DNA of 64,000 nt from Streptomyces cavernae (GTDB lineage: Bacteria > Actinomycetota > Actinomycetes > Streptomycetales > Streptomycetaceae), in the NCBI RefSeq assembly GCF_004023625.1, contig NZ_ML137714.1, forward strand, positions 36,085 to 100,084, in the 5' to 3' direction. The notes under the pieces are model-generated. The model searched no databases, was not told the origin of the DNA, and was given only the letters and a program-made list of their open reading frames with translations. Position 1 is the stretch's first letter. Each line of letters begins with the position of its first letter. Below are positions 24,754 to 34,813 of the stretch, one piece after another. The position numbers and the translations under genes were made by a program.

Positions 24754-25971
24754 TCAGACCTCCCGTACGCCCCGCCGCCACACCGCCGAGACCAGGGGGA
24801 CGCCTGGTCGGTAGGCCAGGTGGACATGGCTCGGGGCGTCCAGGATCGCGAGATCGGCGAACGCGCCCGGGATGAGCCGGCCGACGTCGGTGCGGCGCAG
24901 GGCCGCCGCGCCGCCCGCCGTGGCCGACCAGACCGCCTCGTCGGGGGTCATCCCCATGTCCCGTACGGCGAGTGCGACGCAGAACGGCACGGAGGTCGTG
25001 AAGGACGAGCCCGGGTTGCAGTCGGTGGACAGCGCGACGGTCGCGCCCGCGTCCAGCAGCCGCCGTGCGTTCGGCCACTCGGCGCGAGTGGAGAACTCCG
25101 CGCCGGGCAGCAGAGTGGCGACGGTGCGGCTGCCCGCGAGCGCGTCCACGTCGGCGTCCGTGAGATGGGTGCAGTGGTCGGCGCTCGCGGCGTCCACTTC
25201 CACCGCGAGCTGGACGCCGGGTCCGTAGGAGAGCTGGTTGGCGTGGACCCGTGGGTGCAGCCCCCTGGCCTTGCCGGCCGCGAGGACCGTGCGCGCCTGG
25301 CCGCCGTCGAACGCGCCCTTCTCGCAGAACACGTCGATCCACCGGGCGTGGGGTGCGCAGGCGTCGAGCATCTCGCCGGTCACCAGCTCCACGTAACCGG
25401 CCGGGTCCGCCTCGTACTCGGGAGCGACGATGTGCGCGCCGAGGTAGGTGACCTCGTCGGTGTGCCGGGCGGCGATGCGCAGGGCGCGGGCCTCGTCCTC
25501 GACGGTCAGCCCGTAGCCGGACTTGGTCTCGAAGGTGGTCGTGCCCTGGCGCAGGGCCTCGCGCAGATAGCGGGTGAGGTTCCGCTCCAGTTCCTCGTCG
25601 GAGGCGTGGCGGGTGGCGACGACGGTGGTGGCGATGCCGCCCGCGGAGTAGGTGCGGCCGGACATCCGGGCGTTGAACTCCTGGGTGCGGTCACCGGCGA
25701 AGACCAGGTGCGAGTGGGAGTCGACGAAGCCCGGAATCACCGCGCGGCCGCCGGCGTCGACCCGGTTGTCAGTGGCGGGTGCTTTGCTTGTCTCACCGAT
25801 CCACGCGATGCGGTCGCCTTCGATGACGACGGCCGCGTCCTGGATCAGACCGAGGGGAGAGGTGTCGCCGAGGGAGGGGTCGTTGGTGACGAGACTGGCG
25901 ATGTTGGTGATGGCGGTGGTGGTTCCACTGCCGGCGCTGGTGGCGCTGGTGATGCCGCTGCCGGTGGTCAT
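24754..25971 (-). CDS. hutI: Imidazolonepropionase
   Basis: Third step of histidine degradation: hydrolyses imidazolone-5-propionate to N-formimino-L-glutamate. A 405-residue metal amidohydrolase with the HxH pair H86/H88 in [48 protein letters not shown] and [13 protein letters not shown]. The N-terminal ~25 residues (Ser/Thr/Gly-rich) are not family-like, but ATG 25971 has GAGGA and overlaps the hutF stop (ATGA). Last gene of the four-gene hut unit. Confidence 0.95.
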   Translation of the reverse strand: MTTGSGITSATSAGSGTTTAITNIASLVTNDPSLGDTSPLGLIQDAAVVIEGDRIAWIGETSKAPATDNRVDAGGRAVIPGFVDSHSHLVFAGDRTQEFNARMSGRTYSAGGIATTVVATRHASDEELERNLTRYLREALRQGTTTFETKSGYGLTVEDEARALRIAARHTDEVTYLGAHIVAPEYEADPAGYVELVTGEMLDACAPHARWIDVFCEKGAFDGGQARTVLAAGKARGLHPRVHANQLSYGPGVQLAVEVDAASADHCTHLTDADVDALAGSRTVATLLPGAEFSTRAEWPNARRLLDAGATVALSTDCNPGSSFTTSVPFCVALAVRDMGMTPDEAVWSATAGGAAALRRTDVGRLIPGAFADLAILDAPSHVHLAYRPGVPLVSAVWRRGVREV

Positions 25972-27317
25972 GATGTCCTCGCTGGGGTGCGCAGGGCTTC
26001 GACGGCGTCCGCGAGCGCGGTGGGCACATCCGGTACGAGCGTGTGCACCCCGTCGCGTACGACGTGGCGGCCGCCGACGACCGTATGCCGCACATCCGCG
26101 GCCGTCGCGGCGAATACGGCCGTCTCGGCGCCGAACCGCGGCAGCGGTCCGGCCGTCCTGACCGAGTCGAGGGCGATGGTCGTGAAATCGGCCAGACTGC
26201 CCGCCTCCAGGGTGCCCGCCCCGTCCCAGCCGAGGGCGGCGTGCCCGTCCGCGGATGCGGCGCGCAGCAGGGCGGCGGCCGTCCAGTGACCTCGGGTCCG
26301 GCTGCGCAGACGCTCGTCGAGTTCCATGGCGCGGGCCTCTTCGAGCAGGTCGATGACGGCGTGGCTGTCGGAGCCGAGCGAGAGCGGTGAGCCGGCCTTC
26401 TGCAGCGCTGCCGCCGGGCCGATGCCGTCGGCCAGGTCGCGTTCGGTGGTGGGACACATGCAGGTGCCGGTGCCCGAGCCGCCGATGAGGCGGATGTCCT
26501 CGTCCGTCAGATGGGTGTTGTGCACTCCGGTGGTGCGCGGGCCCAGCACTCCGTGGTCGGCGAGGAGCTGGGTGGGCGTGCGGCCGTGGGCCTCCCGGCA
26601 GGCGTCGTTCTCGGCGGTCTGCTCGGAGAGGTGGACGTGGAGGGGGGTGCCGCGCTCCTCCACCCAGCGCACCACGGTCGCCAACTGGTCCGCGGGGACG
26701 GCGCGCACCGAGTGAACGGCGGCACCGATCCGTACGTGATCGCGATCCTTGAGAACTGAACAGCGTTCCGCCCAGGCATCCGCTGTGCCGTCGGAGAAGC
26801 GGAGCTGATGGCTGTTCGGGGGCAGCCCGAAGCCGGAGGAGAGGTACACCGTGTCGAGCAGGGTGATCCGGAGGCCGGCATCGTGCGCGGCGGCGATCAG
26901 GGCCTCGCCCATGGCGTTCGGGTCGGCGTACGGGGTGCCGCCCGGGGCGTGGTGGACGTAGTGGAACTCCCCGACGGCGGTGATCCCCGCGAGGGCCATC
27001 TCGGCGTACACCGCGCGGGCGAGCGCGTGGTAGGTGTCGGGGGTGAGGTGGTCCGCGATCCGGTACATCACCTCGCGCCAGGTCCAGAAGGTGCCGGAGC
27101 CGACCTGGACGGTGGCGCGCAGGGCGCGGTGGAAGGCGTGGCTGTGGGTGTTGGCGAGGCCGGGGAGGGTGAGGCCGCGCAGGACCTCCGCGCCGGGTGG
27201 CGGGGCGGGCGTCCCCTCGCGCACGGCCGCGATCCTGCCGTCCCGCACCTCGACGGTCACATCCGGCTCGACGTGGTCGCCGAGCCAGGCGTGCTCCAGC
27301 CAGTACGTCTGCGTCAC
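25968..27317 (-). CDS. hutF: Formimidoylglutamate deiminase
   Basis: Deiminates N-formimino-L-glutamate to N-formyl-L-glutamate and ammonia, the branch of histidine catabolism used by Streptomyces and Pseudomonas. A 449-residue amidohydrolase with metal ligands H58 and H60 in [17 protein letters not shown], then [25 protein letters not shown] and [26 protein letters not shown] start at 27317 directly follows the M20 gene, overlapping its stop by 4 bp. Classical arginase-like HutG is not seen, which fits this route. Confidence 0.93.
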   Translation of the reverse strand: MTQTYWLEHAWLGDHVEPDVTVEVRDGRIAAVREGTPAPPPGAEVLRGLTLPGLANTHSHAFHRALRATVQVGSGTFWTWREVMYRIADHLTPDTYHALARAVYAEMALAGITAVGEFHYVHHAPGGTPYADPNAMGEALIAAAHDAGLRITLLDTVYLSSGFGLPPNSHQLRFSDGTADAWAERCSVLKDRDHVRIGAAVHSVRAVPADQLATVVRWVEERGTPLHVHLSEQTAENDACREAHGRTPTQLLADHGVLGPRTTGVHNTHLTDEDIRLIGGSGTGTCMCPTTERDLADGIGPAAALQKAGSPLSLGSDSHAVIDLLEEARAMELDERLRSRTRGHWTAAALLRAASADGHAALGWDGAGTLEAGSLADFTTIALDSVRTAGPLPRFGAETAVFAATAADVRHTVVGGRHVVRDGVHTLVPDVPTALADAVEALRTPARTS

Positions 27318-28561
27318 CTGCGGGCCAGCCCTTCCAGTACGTCGGCGAGTGCGGTCACCCCGGCCACACAGTCGTCCTCGGCGGCGTACTCCGCCGGGGA
27401 GTGCGAGATTCCGGTGGGGTTGCGCACGAACAGCATGGCGGTCGGCACGGTCCCGGAGAGGATTCCGGCGTCGTGTCCCGCACCCGTACCCAGAACGGGG
27501 ACCTTGAGGCCTGCTTCCTTGCCGAGGATGCGGGCGAGTTCGTCGCGCAGGGCGTGGTCGAACTCGACGACGGGGGTGAACGACTCGCGGACGACGTCGA
27601 GTTCGACGCCGTGCTCGGCCGCGAAGTCGTGGGCCGCCTCCTCGATGCCGGTGACCATGGCGTCCAGGGTGGTCTGGTCGGCGGCCCGGGAGTCGAGCCA
27701 GCCGCGCACCAGGGAGGGGATGGCGTTGACGCCGTTGGGCTCGACGGCGATCTTGCCGAAGGTGGCGACGGCGCCGGCGAGCCGTGCCTCACGGCGGGCG
27801 GCGAGGACGGTCTCGGCGTACGAGAGCATCGGGTCGCGCCGGTCCCCCAGGCGGGTGGTGCCCGCGTGGTTGGCCTGCCCGCGGAAGTCGAACCGCCACC
27901 GGCCGTGGGGCCAGATGGCGCTGGCGATCCCGACCCGGTCACCGTTCAGGTCGAGCGCCCTCCCCTGCTCGACATGGAGTTCGACGAACGCCCCGATCCG
28001 GGAGAGCCGCTCGGGATCGGCCCCGATGGCGTCGGGGTCGTAGCCGGCGGCCTCCATGGCCTGCGGAAGGGTGATCCCGTCGGCGTCGGTGAGCCGGTGG
28101 GCCTCCGCGATGCCGAGCCGGCCCGCCGTCAGCCGTGACCCCACACAGGCGAGCCCGAACCGCGCCCCCTCCTCGTCACCGAAGTTGACGATGCCGAGGG
28201 GTTTGCCGAACTCCACTCCCCTGCCGCGTAGTTCGTCCAGCGCGGCGAATGCGGACACGACACCGAGGGGCCCGTCGAAGGCTCCCCCGTCGGGCACGGA
28301 GTCGAGGTGCGAGCCGGTGACGACGGCGTCCCCGGCGGCGGGATCGCCCAGCCAGGCCCACTGGTTGCCGTTCCGGTCGACCTCGTAGGCCAGCCCGCGC
28401 GCCTCGGCCTGTTCCCGGAACCAGCTCCGGCAGTCCGAGTCGGCCGCGGTCCAGGCGAACCGTCGGTAGCCGCCGGAGCCGGGGTGCCGTCCCACGGGCG
28501 AGAGGTCGCGCCACATCTCCTGGAAGGCGGCCGGGGCGGGCGGGTGGCCGTTCCGCGTCAC
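27314..28561 (-). CDS. M20-family Zn amidohydrolase (allantoate amidohydrolase/N-carbamoylase-like)
   Basis: A 415-residue member of the allantoate amidohydrolase / N-carbamoyl-amino-acid hydrolase branch of M20. Metal ligands: H85 in [20 protein letters not shown] and the aspartate ten residues later, and [13 protein letters not shown] with the catalytic Glu. The dimerisation-domain motif is [16 protein letters not shown]. The GTG start at 28561 overlaps the hutU stop (GTGA). Annotated elsewhere as allantoate amidohydrolase, but placed inside a hut operon it may instead remove the formyl group of N-formylglutamate; that role is inference. Confidence 0.88.
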   Translation of the reverse strand: MTRNGHPPAPAAFQEMWRDLSPVGRHPGSGGYRRFAWTAADSDCRSWFREQAEARGLAYEVDRNGNQWAWLGDPAAGDAVVTGSHLDSVPDGGAFDGPLGVVSAFAALDELRGRGVEFGKPLGIVNFGDEEGARFGLACVGSRLTAGRLGIAEAHRLTDADGITLPQAMEAAGYDPDAIGADPERLSRIGAFVELHVEQGRALDLNGDRVGIASAIWPHGRWRFDFRGQANHAGTTRLGDRRDPMLSYAETVLAARREARLAGAVATFGKIAVEPNGVNAIPSLVRGWLDSRAADQTTLDAMVTGIEEAAHDFAAEHGVELDVVRESFTPVVEFDHALRDELARILGKEAGLKVPVLGTGAGHDAGILSGTVPTAMLFVRNPTGISHSPAEYAAEDDCVAGVTALADVLEGLARR

Positions 28562-30222
28562 GCCGGCTCCTCCCGCATCGGAACCCGGACCCCGCGCTCG
28601 TCGGCGACCGACTCGGCGATGTCGTACCCGGCGTCGACGTGCCGGATGACGCCCATCCCGGGGTCGTTGGTGAGGACGCGCCGGATTTTCTCGCCCGCGA
28701 GCGCCGTCCCGTCGGCCACGGTCACCTGGCCGGCGTGGATCGAGCGGCCCATACCGACGCCGCCCCCGTGGTGGATGGACACCCACGACGCCCCGGACGC
28801 CACGTTCACCATCGCGTTCAGCAGCGGCCAGTCCGCGATCGCGTCGGAGCCGTCGAGCATGGCCTCGGTCTCGCGGTAGGGGGAGGCGACGGAGCCGCAG
28901 TCGAGGTGGTCGCGGCCGATGACGAGCGGAGCGGTCAGCTCGCCGGAGGCGACCATGTCGTTGAAGCGTTCGCCCGCGCGGTCGCGTTCGCCGTAGCCGA
29001 GCCAGCAGATCCGGGCGGGCAGGCCCTGGAAGTGGACGCGCTCCCCGGCCATCCTGATCCAGCGGGCGAGGGACTCGTTCTCCGGGAAGAGGTCCAGGAT
29101 CGCCTTGTCCGTGGTGGCGATGTCCTTGGGGTCGCCGGAGAGCGCGGCCCACCGGAAGGGGCCCTTGCCCTCGCAGAAGAGCGGGCGAATGTAGGCGGGC
29201 ACGAAGCCGGGGAAGGCGAACGCCCGCTCGTACCCGGCGAGCTGGGCTTCTCCGCGGATGGAGTTGCCGTAGTCGAAGACCTCTGCGCCGGCGTCGAGGA
29301 AGCCGACCATCGCCTCGACGTGCCGCGCCATGGACTCCCGGGCGCGGGTGGTGAAGCCCGCCGGGTCCTTGGCCGCGTAGGAGGCCATCTCCTCGAATTC
29401 CACACCCAGCGGGAGGTAGGCGAGCGGGTCGTGGGCGGAGGTCTGGTCGGTGACGATGTCGATGGGGGCGCCCATCGCGAGGAGTCGCGGGAGGAGTTCG
29501 GCGGCGTTGCCGAGGACGCCGATGGACAGCGGGCGGCGGGCGTCGCGTGCCTCGACGGCCAGTTGGAGGGCTTGGTCGAGGGAGTCGGCCCGCACATCGA
29601 GGTACCGGTGCTCGATACGGCGCTCGATGGCGCGCGGATCGCAGTCGATACAGATCGCGACACCGTCGTTCATGGTGACGGCGAGGGGCTGGGCGCCGCC
29701 CATGCCGCCGAGACCGGCGGTCAGTGTGATGGTTCCGGCCAGCGAGCCGCCGAACTTCTTCGCGGCGACGGCGGCGAACGTCTCGTAGGTGCCCTGCAGG
29801 ATGCCCTGGGTGCCGATGTAGATCCACGACCCGGCGGTCATCTGCCCGTACATGGTCAGGCCGAGCTGCTCCAGCCGTCGGAACTCCTCCCAGTTGGCCC
29901 AGTCGCCGACGAGATTGGAGTTGGCGATGAGGACGCGCGGCGCCCATTCGTGGGTCCGCATGACACCCACGGGGCGGCCGGACTGGACGAGCATCGTCTC
30001 ATCCGGCTTCAGGGTCCGCAGCGTACGGACCATGGCGTCGAAGGAGCGCCAGTCGCGGGCGGCCTTGCCGGTGCCTCCGTAGACGACGAGCTTGTCGGGG
30101 TGTTCGGCGACCTCGGGGTCGAGGTTGTTCTGCAGCATCCGCAGGGCGGCCTCCTGCTGCCATCCCAGGGCGCTCAGTTCCGTGCCGCGCGGTGCCGAGA
30201 CGGGCGGGCGGGGTCCTGACAT
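28558..30222 (-). CDS. hutU: Urocanate hydratase
   Basis: Second step of histidine degradation: hydrates urocanate to imidazolone propionate using tightly bound NAD+. A 554-residue product with [20 protein letters not shown] at the start, [12 protein letters not shown], the NAD-site motif [16 protein letters not shown] and [19 protein letters not shown] near the end. ATG 30222 has AGGAGG; the longer frame to 30309 is rejected. First gene of hutU-M20-hutF-hutI, in which all genes overlap by 4 bp. Histidase (hutH) is not in the window. Confidence 0.96.
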   Translation of the reverse strand: MSGPRPPVSAPRGTELSALGWQQEAALRMLQNNLDPEVAEHPDKLVVYGGTGKAARDWRSFDAMVRTLRTLKPDETMLVQSGRPVGVMRTHEWAPRVLIANSNLVGDWANWEEFRRLEQLGLTMYGQMTAGSWIYIGTQGILQGTYETFAAVAAKKFGGSLAGTITLTAGLGGMGGAQPLAVTMNDGVAICIDCDPRAIERRIEHRYLDVRADSLDQALQLAVEARDARRPLSIGVLGNAAELLPRLLAMGAPIDIVTDQTSAHDPLAYLPLGVEFEEMASYAAKDPAGFTTRARESMARHVEAMVGFLDAGAEVFDYGNSIRGEAQLAGYERAFAFPGFVPAYIRPLFCEGKGPFRWAALSGDPKDIATTDKAILDLFPENESLARWIRMAGERVHFQGLPARICWLGYGERDRAGERFNDMVASGELTAPLVIGRDHLDCGSVASPYRETEAMLDGSDAIADWPLLNAMVNVASGASWVSIHHGGGVGMGRSIHAGQVTVADGTALAGEKIRRVLTNDPGMGVIRHVDAGYDIAESVADERGVRVPMREEPA

Positions 30223-30309
30223 GGTCTGCCTCCTGGTGGCTGATGCTCCTGGCGGTCTGCCGCCCCGGACGGGTGTGGCTCCGGGCGGATTGTTACAGCA
30301 GATATTCAC

Positions 30310-30338
30310 ATCCTGACTAGATGAATAGTTCTAGTCAA
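30310..30338 (-). promoter_or_regulatory. hut operon promoter with overlapping palindrome
   Basis: On the minus strand: -35 TTGACT (30338-30333), 17-bp spacer, -10-like CAGGAT (30315-30310). Between them is an inverted repeat GACTAGA (30315-30321) / TCTAGTC (30330-30336) with an 8-bp spacer, where a repressor would block polymerase. About 88 bp before the hutU start. Confidence 0.6.
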
Positions 30339-30498
30339 TAGGACGTGAGGGTAGGCGCGAGGCGCGCGCCGGTCCGCGCCGGGCGTGGCCGGGGCGTGGG
30401 CCGGTGCGGACAGGACGCGGACCGGGCGGCCGCCTGGGGCGCATACCCGGACAAACGCGCCGGTTCGCGAACGACTGATCGGTGATTGGGTGGGGTGT

Positions 30499-31971
30499 AT
30501 GGGTATCGATGCGCACACGACGGGTGACGGACAGGACGCCCAGGGAAATCAGTCGGACGCCGTGGTTGCGACCGCCGCCGAGCGCGCGCGACGACGTGAC
30601 CGGGCCGTACGGGCCGCCGTCGAACAGGGGATCGTCGGTCCGGAGGCACCGGTCGTGGGGTTGCTGGACGTCGAGGGCATCCGTGAGTCCGCACGCGGAC
30701 TGCGGGACGCCTTCCGGGCCGTGACCCGCGCCCCGGTGCTGCACGCCTTCGCGGTGAAGGCCACCCCGCTGGTCCCCGTGCTGCGGCTGCTGGACACCGA
30801 GGGGGTCGGGGCCGAGGTGGCCAGCGCCGGCGAGCTGGCGCTGGCCCGGGCGGCGGGGGTGCCGCCGGAACGCACCGTCCTCGACTCACCCGCGAAGACG
30901 GAGGCCGAACTGCGCGAGGCGCTCGCGCTGGGTATCGCCGTCAACGCCGACAACCCGCAGGAACTGGACCGGATCGACGCACTGCTGCACGCACCGGCCA
31001 CCGGCCGCACCGGGGCCTACGCGGCCACCTCACCCACTCCGGCCACTCGCTCCCCCATCGGGATACGGGTGAACCCCCAGGTCGGCGAGGGTTCCATCGA
31101 GGCGCTGTCCACGGCGTCGACGACCTCCAAGTTCGGGGTTGCGTTGAAGGACGAGGGGGCGCGCGACTGGGTCCTGCGCACCTATGCACAGCGCCCCTGG
31201 CTGACCAGGCTGCACGCCCACTCGGGCTCCCAGGGCATGCCCCTGGAACTCATGGCGCGAGCCGTGGCGGAGACCTACGAACTCGCCGAGGAGATCAACC
31301 GGCGCGCCGGCCGCCAGCAGGTCGACACCATCGACATCGGCGGCGGACTGCCGGTGAACTTCCACTCCGACGCCGACGAGCCCACCTACGCGCGGTACGC
31401 GCTGCTCCTCGCCGAAACCGTCCCGGGGTTGTTCGACGGGCGCTACGGACTGGTCACCGAGTTCGGGCGTTCGCTGTTGGCCAAGCACGGCACCGTCCTC
31501 GCCCGCGTCGAGTACGCGAAGACCGCGGGCGGCCGGGCGATCGCGGTCACCCACGCGGGCGTGCAGGTCGCCACGCGAACCGTCTACGCCCCGACGTCCT
31601 GGCCGCTGCGGATCGCGGCGTACGACGCAAAGGGGCGCCCGCGGACGGGGCCCGCGGTCGTGCAGGACGTCGCGGGGCCGGCCTGTTTCGCGGGTGACCT
31701 GCTGGCCCGGGGACGCGCTCTGCCCCGGCTCGAACAGGGTGACTACGCCGCCGCACTCGACACCGGCGCGTATTACTTCGCGCACCACTACGCGTACAAC
31801 TCGCTCCCCCGCCCCGGGATCCACGGTTTCACCCGGGCCGACGGAGAGGTCCGCTTCGCGACCGTGCGCGCCCCGCAGACACTCGAGGAGATCGTCGAGG
31901 AAGCGGGCGGGGCCCACCTCTCAGCGCTGACCGACCTCGACCGCACCACATCGGCCGACGATCCCAGCTGA
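30499..31971 (+). CDS. PLP-dependent decarboxylase of the LysA/Orn-DAP family, divergent
   Basis: A 490-residue fold-III PLP enzyme. The Schiff-base lysine K87 lies in LHAFAVKATPLVPVLRLL; then LHAHSGSQGM, DTIDIGGGLPVNF and the C-terminal ALDTGAYYFAHHYAYNSLPR. It differs from meso-diaminopimelate decarboxylase where substrate is bound: GPACFAGDLLARG replaces the usual C-E-S-x-D motif, and TEFGRSLLAK replaces E-P-G-R. The N-terminal ~35 residues are extra. ATG 30499 is preceded by GGGTGGGG. It is divergent from hutU. I call the family firmly but not the substrate; DAP is doubtful. Confidence 0.82.
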   Translation: MGIDAHTTGDGQDAQGNQSDAVVATAAERARRRDRAVRAAVEQGIVGPEAPVVGLLDVEGIRESARGLRDAFRAVTRAPVLHAFAVKATPLVPVLRLLDTEGVGAEVASAGELALARAAGVPPERTVLDSPAKTEAELREALALGIAVNADNPQELDRIDALLHAPATGRTGAYAATSPTPATRSPIGIRVNPQVGEGSIEALSTASTTSKFGVALKDEGARDWVLRTYAQRPWLTRLHAHSGSQGMPLELMARAVAETYELAEEINRRAGRQQVDTIDIGGGLPVNFHSDADEPTYARYALLLAETVPGLFDGRYGLVTEFGRSLLAKHGTVLARVEYAKTAGGRAIAVTHAGVQVATRTVYAPTSWPLRIAAYDAKGRPRTGPAVVQDVAGPACFAGDLLARGRALPRLEQGDYAAALDTGAYYFAHHYAYNSLPRPGIHGFTRADGEVRFATVRAPQTLEEIVEEAGGAHLSALTDLDRTTSADDPS

Positions 31972-31996
31972 CCTCTGTTGGCCATTTTTGATCGGA

Positions 31997-32026
31997 TCAA
32001 CTGACCTTGGAAAACAGGCCAGTTGA
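31997..32026. promoter_or_regulatory. Inverted repeat upstream of the roadblock operon
   Basis: TCAACTGACC (31997-32006) and GGCCAGTTGA (32017-32026) form 10-bp arms with one mismatch around TTGGAAAACA. TTGACC at 32023-32028 could be a -35 element. About 120-150 bp before the first roadblock gene. Confidence 0.45.
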
Positions 32027-32144
32027 CCTACCTTAGCCACCGTCGGCATGTTCCACAGGAAAATGCCGGATCCCTAACCCGCCGCACATACGTTGCGTAG
32101 CCTCTTCGTCACTCAGCCGTATCCGAGGCGGGAGGGGAGCCACG

Positions 32145-32552
32145 GTGCCCGGAATCGACGAGTGTCTGCTGGAAGCCATGCGATTGCCCGGTGCCCTGGG
32201 CGCCGCGGTGGTCGACTGGACCAGCGGGTTGGCTCTGGGCACGGTCGGGGACTCGCCCAACGGCGACCACGAGGCGACGGCGGCCGAGGCCGCGGAACTC
32301 GCCCGGCTGGCCGCCGAGCACCGGGCCTTCGGCCCCGAGGAGGGCTCCGACTGGTCGGAGTCCGCCGGTGAGGCGCTGCCGGTCGAGGACCTCATCGTCA
32401 GCAACCGCGACACCTACCACGTGCTGCGGTTCGTGCGGACGACCTTCGACAGCAGTGTCTTCCTGCACCTGTGGATGGCGCGGTCGGACGGCAACCTCGC
32501 GCTGGCCCGGATCCGGCTCGGGGAGATGGCCGAGCGGCTGGTGCTGGGATGA
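32145..32552 (+). CDS. Roadblock/LC7-like protein, first of operon
   Basis: A 135-residue protein without signal or TM. It aligns by eye with the fourth gene of this operon: LPGALGAAVVDWTSGLALGT versus IEGATGAALVDYTSGMALGT, DLIVSNRDTYHVLRFVR versus DILITLSDQYHLIRLIQ, and a shared amphipathic C-terminal helix (NLALARIRLGEMAERLVL). This is the small GTPase-associated roadblock fold, found in MglB and in Streptomyces conservons. The start in track is GTG/ATG at 32145 after GGAGGGGAG. Its stop overlaps the next start (ATGA). Confidence 0.8.
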   Translation: MPGIDECLLEAMRLPGALGAAVVDWTSGLALGTVGDSPNGDHEATAAEAAELARLAAEHRAFGPEEGSDWSESAGEALPVEDLIVSNRDTYHVLRFVRTTFDSSVFLHLWMARSDGNLALARIRLGEMAERLVLG

Positions 32553-34213
32553 CAGCGACCAGAACGGCCGCTCGTGAGGCCGTCTCGCCGATCCTGAGCC
32601 GGCTCGCCGCGGAGCGGGCCACCGGCGTGCTGACCAGGGAACTCGGCACGCTCTACCTGGCGGAGGGACAGGTGGTGCACGCCGAGTCCCCCGCGACACC
32701 GGGCCTCGACGTGCTGCTCACCGCCAGGGGTGTGCTGCACAGCGACGGCTGGTGGGAAGCGGTGAGCGAGGCCGGGGCGCGGCGGCGGGTGGGGCGGTTC
32801 CTCGTGGACAGCGGGCGCGTTCCGGAAGGCGCGCTGGAACTGTGCCACCTGGGGGCGCTGTTCGACGCGGCGTTCTTCGTACTGGGGCCGAGCAGCCTCC
32901 CCGCTCGGTTCCGGTACGGGGTGGCGCACTGGATCGGGCCGGTCCGGCCGGTGCCGGTGGCCTCGGTGGAGCGCGAGACGGTGCGCCGCCGGGAGCTGCT
33001 GCACCGGATCTGGCCCGACCCGGCGACGGACACCGCGCCACTGGTGCGGACCGGGCTGCGCGGTCCGGTCTCGCCCCGGCAGCGGCCGGTGCTCGACCGG
33101 GTGGACGGCGTGCGCACCGCGTCGGACATCTCAGTCGCGCTGGGCCGCCCCGCGTTCCACACCCTGGTCGACCTGCGCCGGCTGGCGGCGGCCGGGCTGG
33201 TGAGGGCGGAACACCCGGCGAACCCGGCAGTCTCCGCGCCCGCGCGGGCGGCGCGGGCACCCCGGACGGCACCGTCGGGAGCCGGGCCACCGCCGGTCCG
33301 CACCGCCGAGCCCCTGCCGAGCCGGGCAGCCGGGCCACCGCCGGGCTCCGGGCCACCGCCGGGCTCCGGGCCTCTGCCGGGCTCGGGAGCGCCGCAGAGA
33401 CCGACGGCGCCGCGGGGGCCGATGGCGCCGGCCCCCGGGGCACCGCTAGGGGTGGCGGCACGACCGGGTCCGAGCGCACCACCGATGCCGACGGCACCAC
33501 CGCGCGTCGTGGCACTCACCGGCGGCCCGGCGTTTCCCGGATCGGACGCACTCACGGGCATCCGGGCGCTCCCCGGCGCAGGAGCACACGTGGCGAGCAT
33601 CAGCCCGCCGAACGCCGCGACGACCACCGCCCCGGTGGGCCCCGCGGGCACGGAAGCAGCCACCGTGCCCGCGGGCCCCCCGGGTCCCGGAGCACCGGCT
33701 CAACCGGTGAGACCTCCGAGCGCGGGCACCCTCACCGCGCCCCCGGAACCACCGAGCACGGAACAACCCACCGCACCCGCCCCCCAGGCGGGCGGCTCAC
33801 GAACCACGGCAACACCCGCCCACCCGACGGGCGGACCACGAACCACGGCAACACCCGGGCCCCAAACAGGCGGACAACGAACCACCGCACGAACCACCGC
33901 AGCACCCGCCCCCCAGGCCGGCACCCCGGGCAGGAGCCCGCTCCCCACCCGGAGTCGTGCCCCCGGAACCGGCGCACCCGAGGCCGGAACCGGCTCCCCG
34001 CCCGCCAGGAGCAGCACCCCGAGCACGGAACCACCCACCGCACCACCCAGCGCACCGCTCACCACACAACCCACCGCACCCGCCCCCCAGGCGGACGCCC
34101 CCGTCGCCACCGCCCACACCGAAGAACTGCGCACCCTGTTCGCCCAAGGGGCGCACGACGACCCCGACATCGCCCTGCTGCGCCGGCTCAGAGACGCACT
34201 GGAGGCCCTGTGA
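32549..34213 (+). CDS. PATAN/DUF4388-like protein with long Pro/Ala/Thr-rich tail
   Basis: A 554-residue cytoplasmic protein. Residues ~10-90 (ILSRLAAERATGVLTREL; GTLYLAEGQVVHAESP; GLDVLLTARGVL) match the PATAN (DUF4388) scaffold that often partners roadblock and response-regulator proteins; residues ~190-230 (RPVLDRVDGVRTASDISVAL; VDLRRLAAAGLVRAE) look like a winged helix. From ~235 to ~525 the sequence is a disordered Pro/Ala/Gly/Thr tail with imperfect repeats, closed by a conserved-looking helix TEELRTLFAQGAHDDPDIAL. It overlaps both neighbours by 4 bp, so it is made with them. Likely an adaptor in a small-GTPase or signalling complex; specific role unknown. Confidence 0.75.
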   Translation: MTATRTAAREAVSPILSRLAAERATGVLTRELGTLYLAEGQVVHAESPATPGLDVLLTARGVLHSDGWWEAVSEAGARRRVGRFLVDSGRVPEGALELCHLGALFDAAFFVLGPSSLPARFRYGVAHWIGPVRPVPVASVERETVRRRELLHRIWPDPATDTAPLVRTGLRGPVSPRQRPVLDRVDGVRTASDISVALGRPAFHTLVDLRRLAAAGLVRAEHPANPAVSAPARAARAPRTAPSGAGPPPVRTAEPLPSRAAGPPPGSGPPPGSGPLPGSGAPQRPTAPRGPMAPAPGAPLGVAARPGPSAPPMPTAPPRVVALTGGPAFPGSDALTGIRALPGAGAHVASISPPNAATTTAPVGPAGTEAATVPAGPPGPGAPAQPVRPPSAGTLTAPPEPPSTEQPTAPAPQAGGSRTTATPAHPTGGPRTTATPGPQTGGQRTTARTTAAPAPQAGTPGRSPLPTRSRAPGTGAPEAGTGSPPARSSTPSTEPPTAPPSAPLTTQPTAPAPQADAPVATAHTEELRTLFAQGAHDDPDIALLRRLRDALEAL

Positions 34214-34782
34214 TCCGCGCGCTCCGACAGCGTGCCGAGAGGAGACTGCTCATGGCGGCCGAGGCCGAAGTCCTCGACGAACTCCATCGGTTGCGGGCCC
34301 GTGTGCCACAGCTGACCGGCGCTCTCGCGGCGAGTGTCGACGGTCTCGTACTGGCCCAGGACACCCCCGGCGTGGAGCCGGAGGGCGTGGCCGCGCTCAC
34401 CGCCGCCGCCCTCGGAGTCGCGGTGCGGCTGGCGGACGCGACCTCTCAGGGCGACTTCCGCGAGCTGCTCGTCCGCGGCACCGACGGCTATGTGGCGACC
34501 TACGCGGCGGGCTCCTCCGCCGTGCTGACGCTGCTTGCCGAGGACGCCGTCAACGTCGGGCGGCTGCATCTGGAGGGACGGCGCTCCAGTTCGCGGATCG
34601 GGGAGCTGGTCGAGGAAGCGGCGGCCCGGCCGGAGCCGGTGCGCACCCGGTCTCCCACCGGGAACCGCAGCCGGGCCGCCACCGAGCCCCCGCCGCCTCT
34701 GCCGACCAGGACCCCACGCGGCGGCGCCCGTACCCCAGCGCCGAACACCACCACCACCGAACGGGCCGGCAAGAGCCGTTGA
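34210..34782 (+). CDS. Roadblock/LC7 domain protein, third of operon
   Basis: A 190-residue protein. The roadblock fold spans ~20-130: EVLDELHRLRARVPQLTGAL, AASVDGLVLAQDTPGVEPEG, ALTAAALGVAVRLADATSQG, VATYAAGSSAVLTLLAED, with a C-terminal helix IGELVEEAAARP. A disordered Pro/Thr/Arg tail follows. It is closer to classical MglB/CvnB-type proteins than the two other family members here. The GTG start at 34210 overlaps the previous stop (GTGA). Co-translated with the PATAN-like protein. Confidence 0.85.
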   Translation: MIRALRQRAERRLLMAAEAEVLDELHRLRARVPQLTGALAASVDGLVLAQDTPGVEPEGVAALTAAALGVAVRLADATSQGDFRELLVRGTDGYVATYAAGSSAVLTLLAEDAVNVGRLHLEGRRSSSRIGELVEEAAARPEPVRTRSPTGNRSRAATEPPPPLPTRTPRGGARTPAPNTTTTERAGKSR

Positions 34783-34813
34783 ACCCGAGAACACCGAAAG
34801 GACACATCCGATC

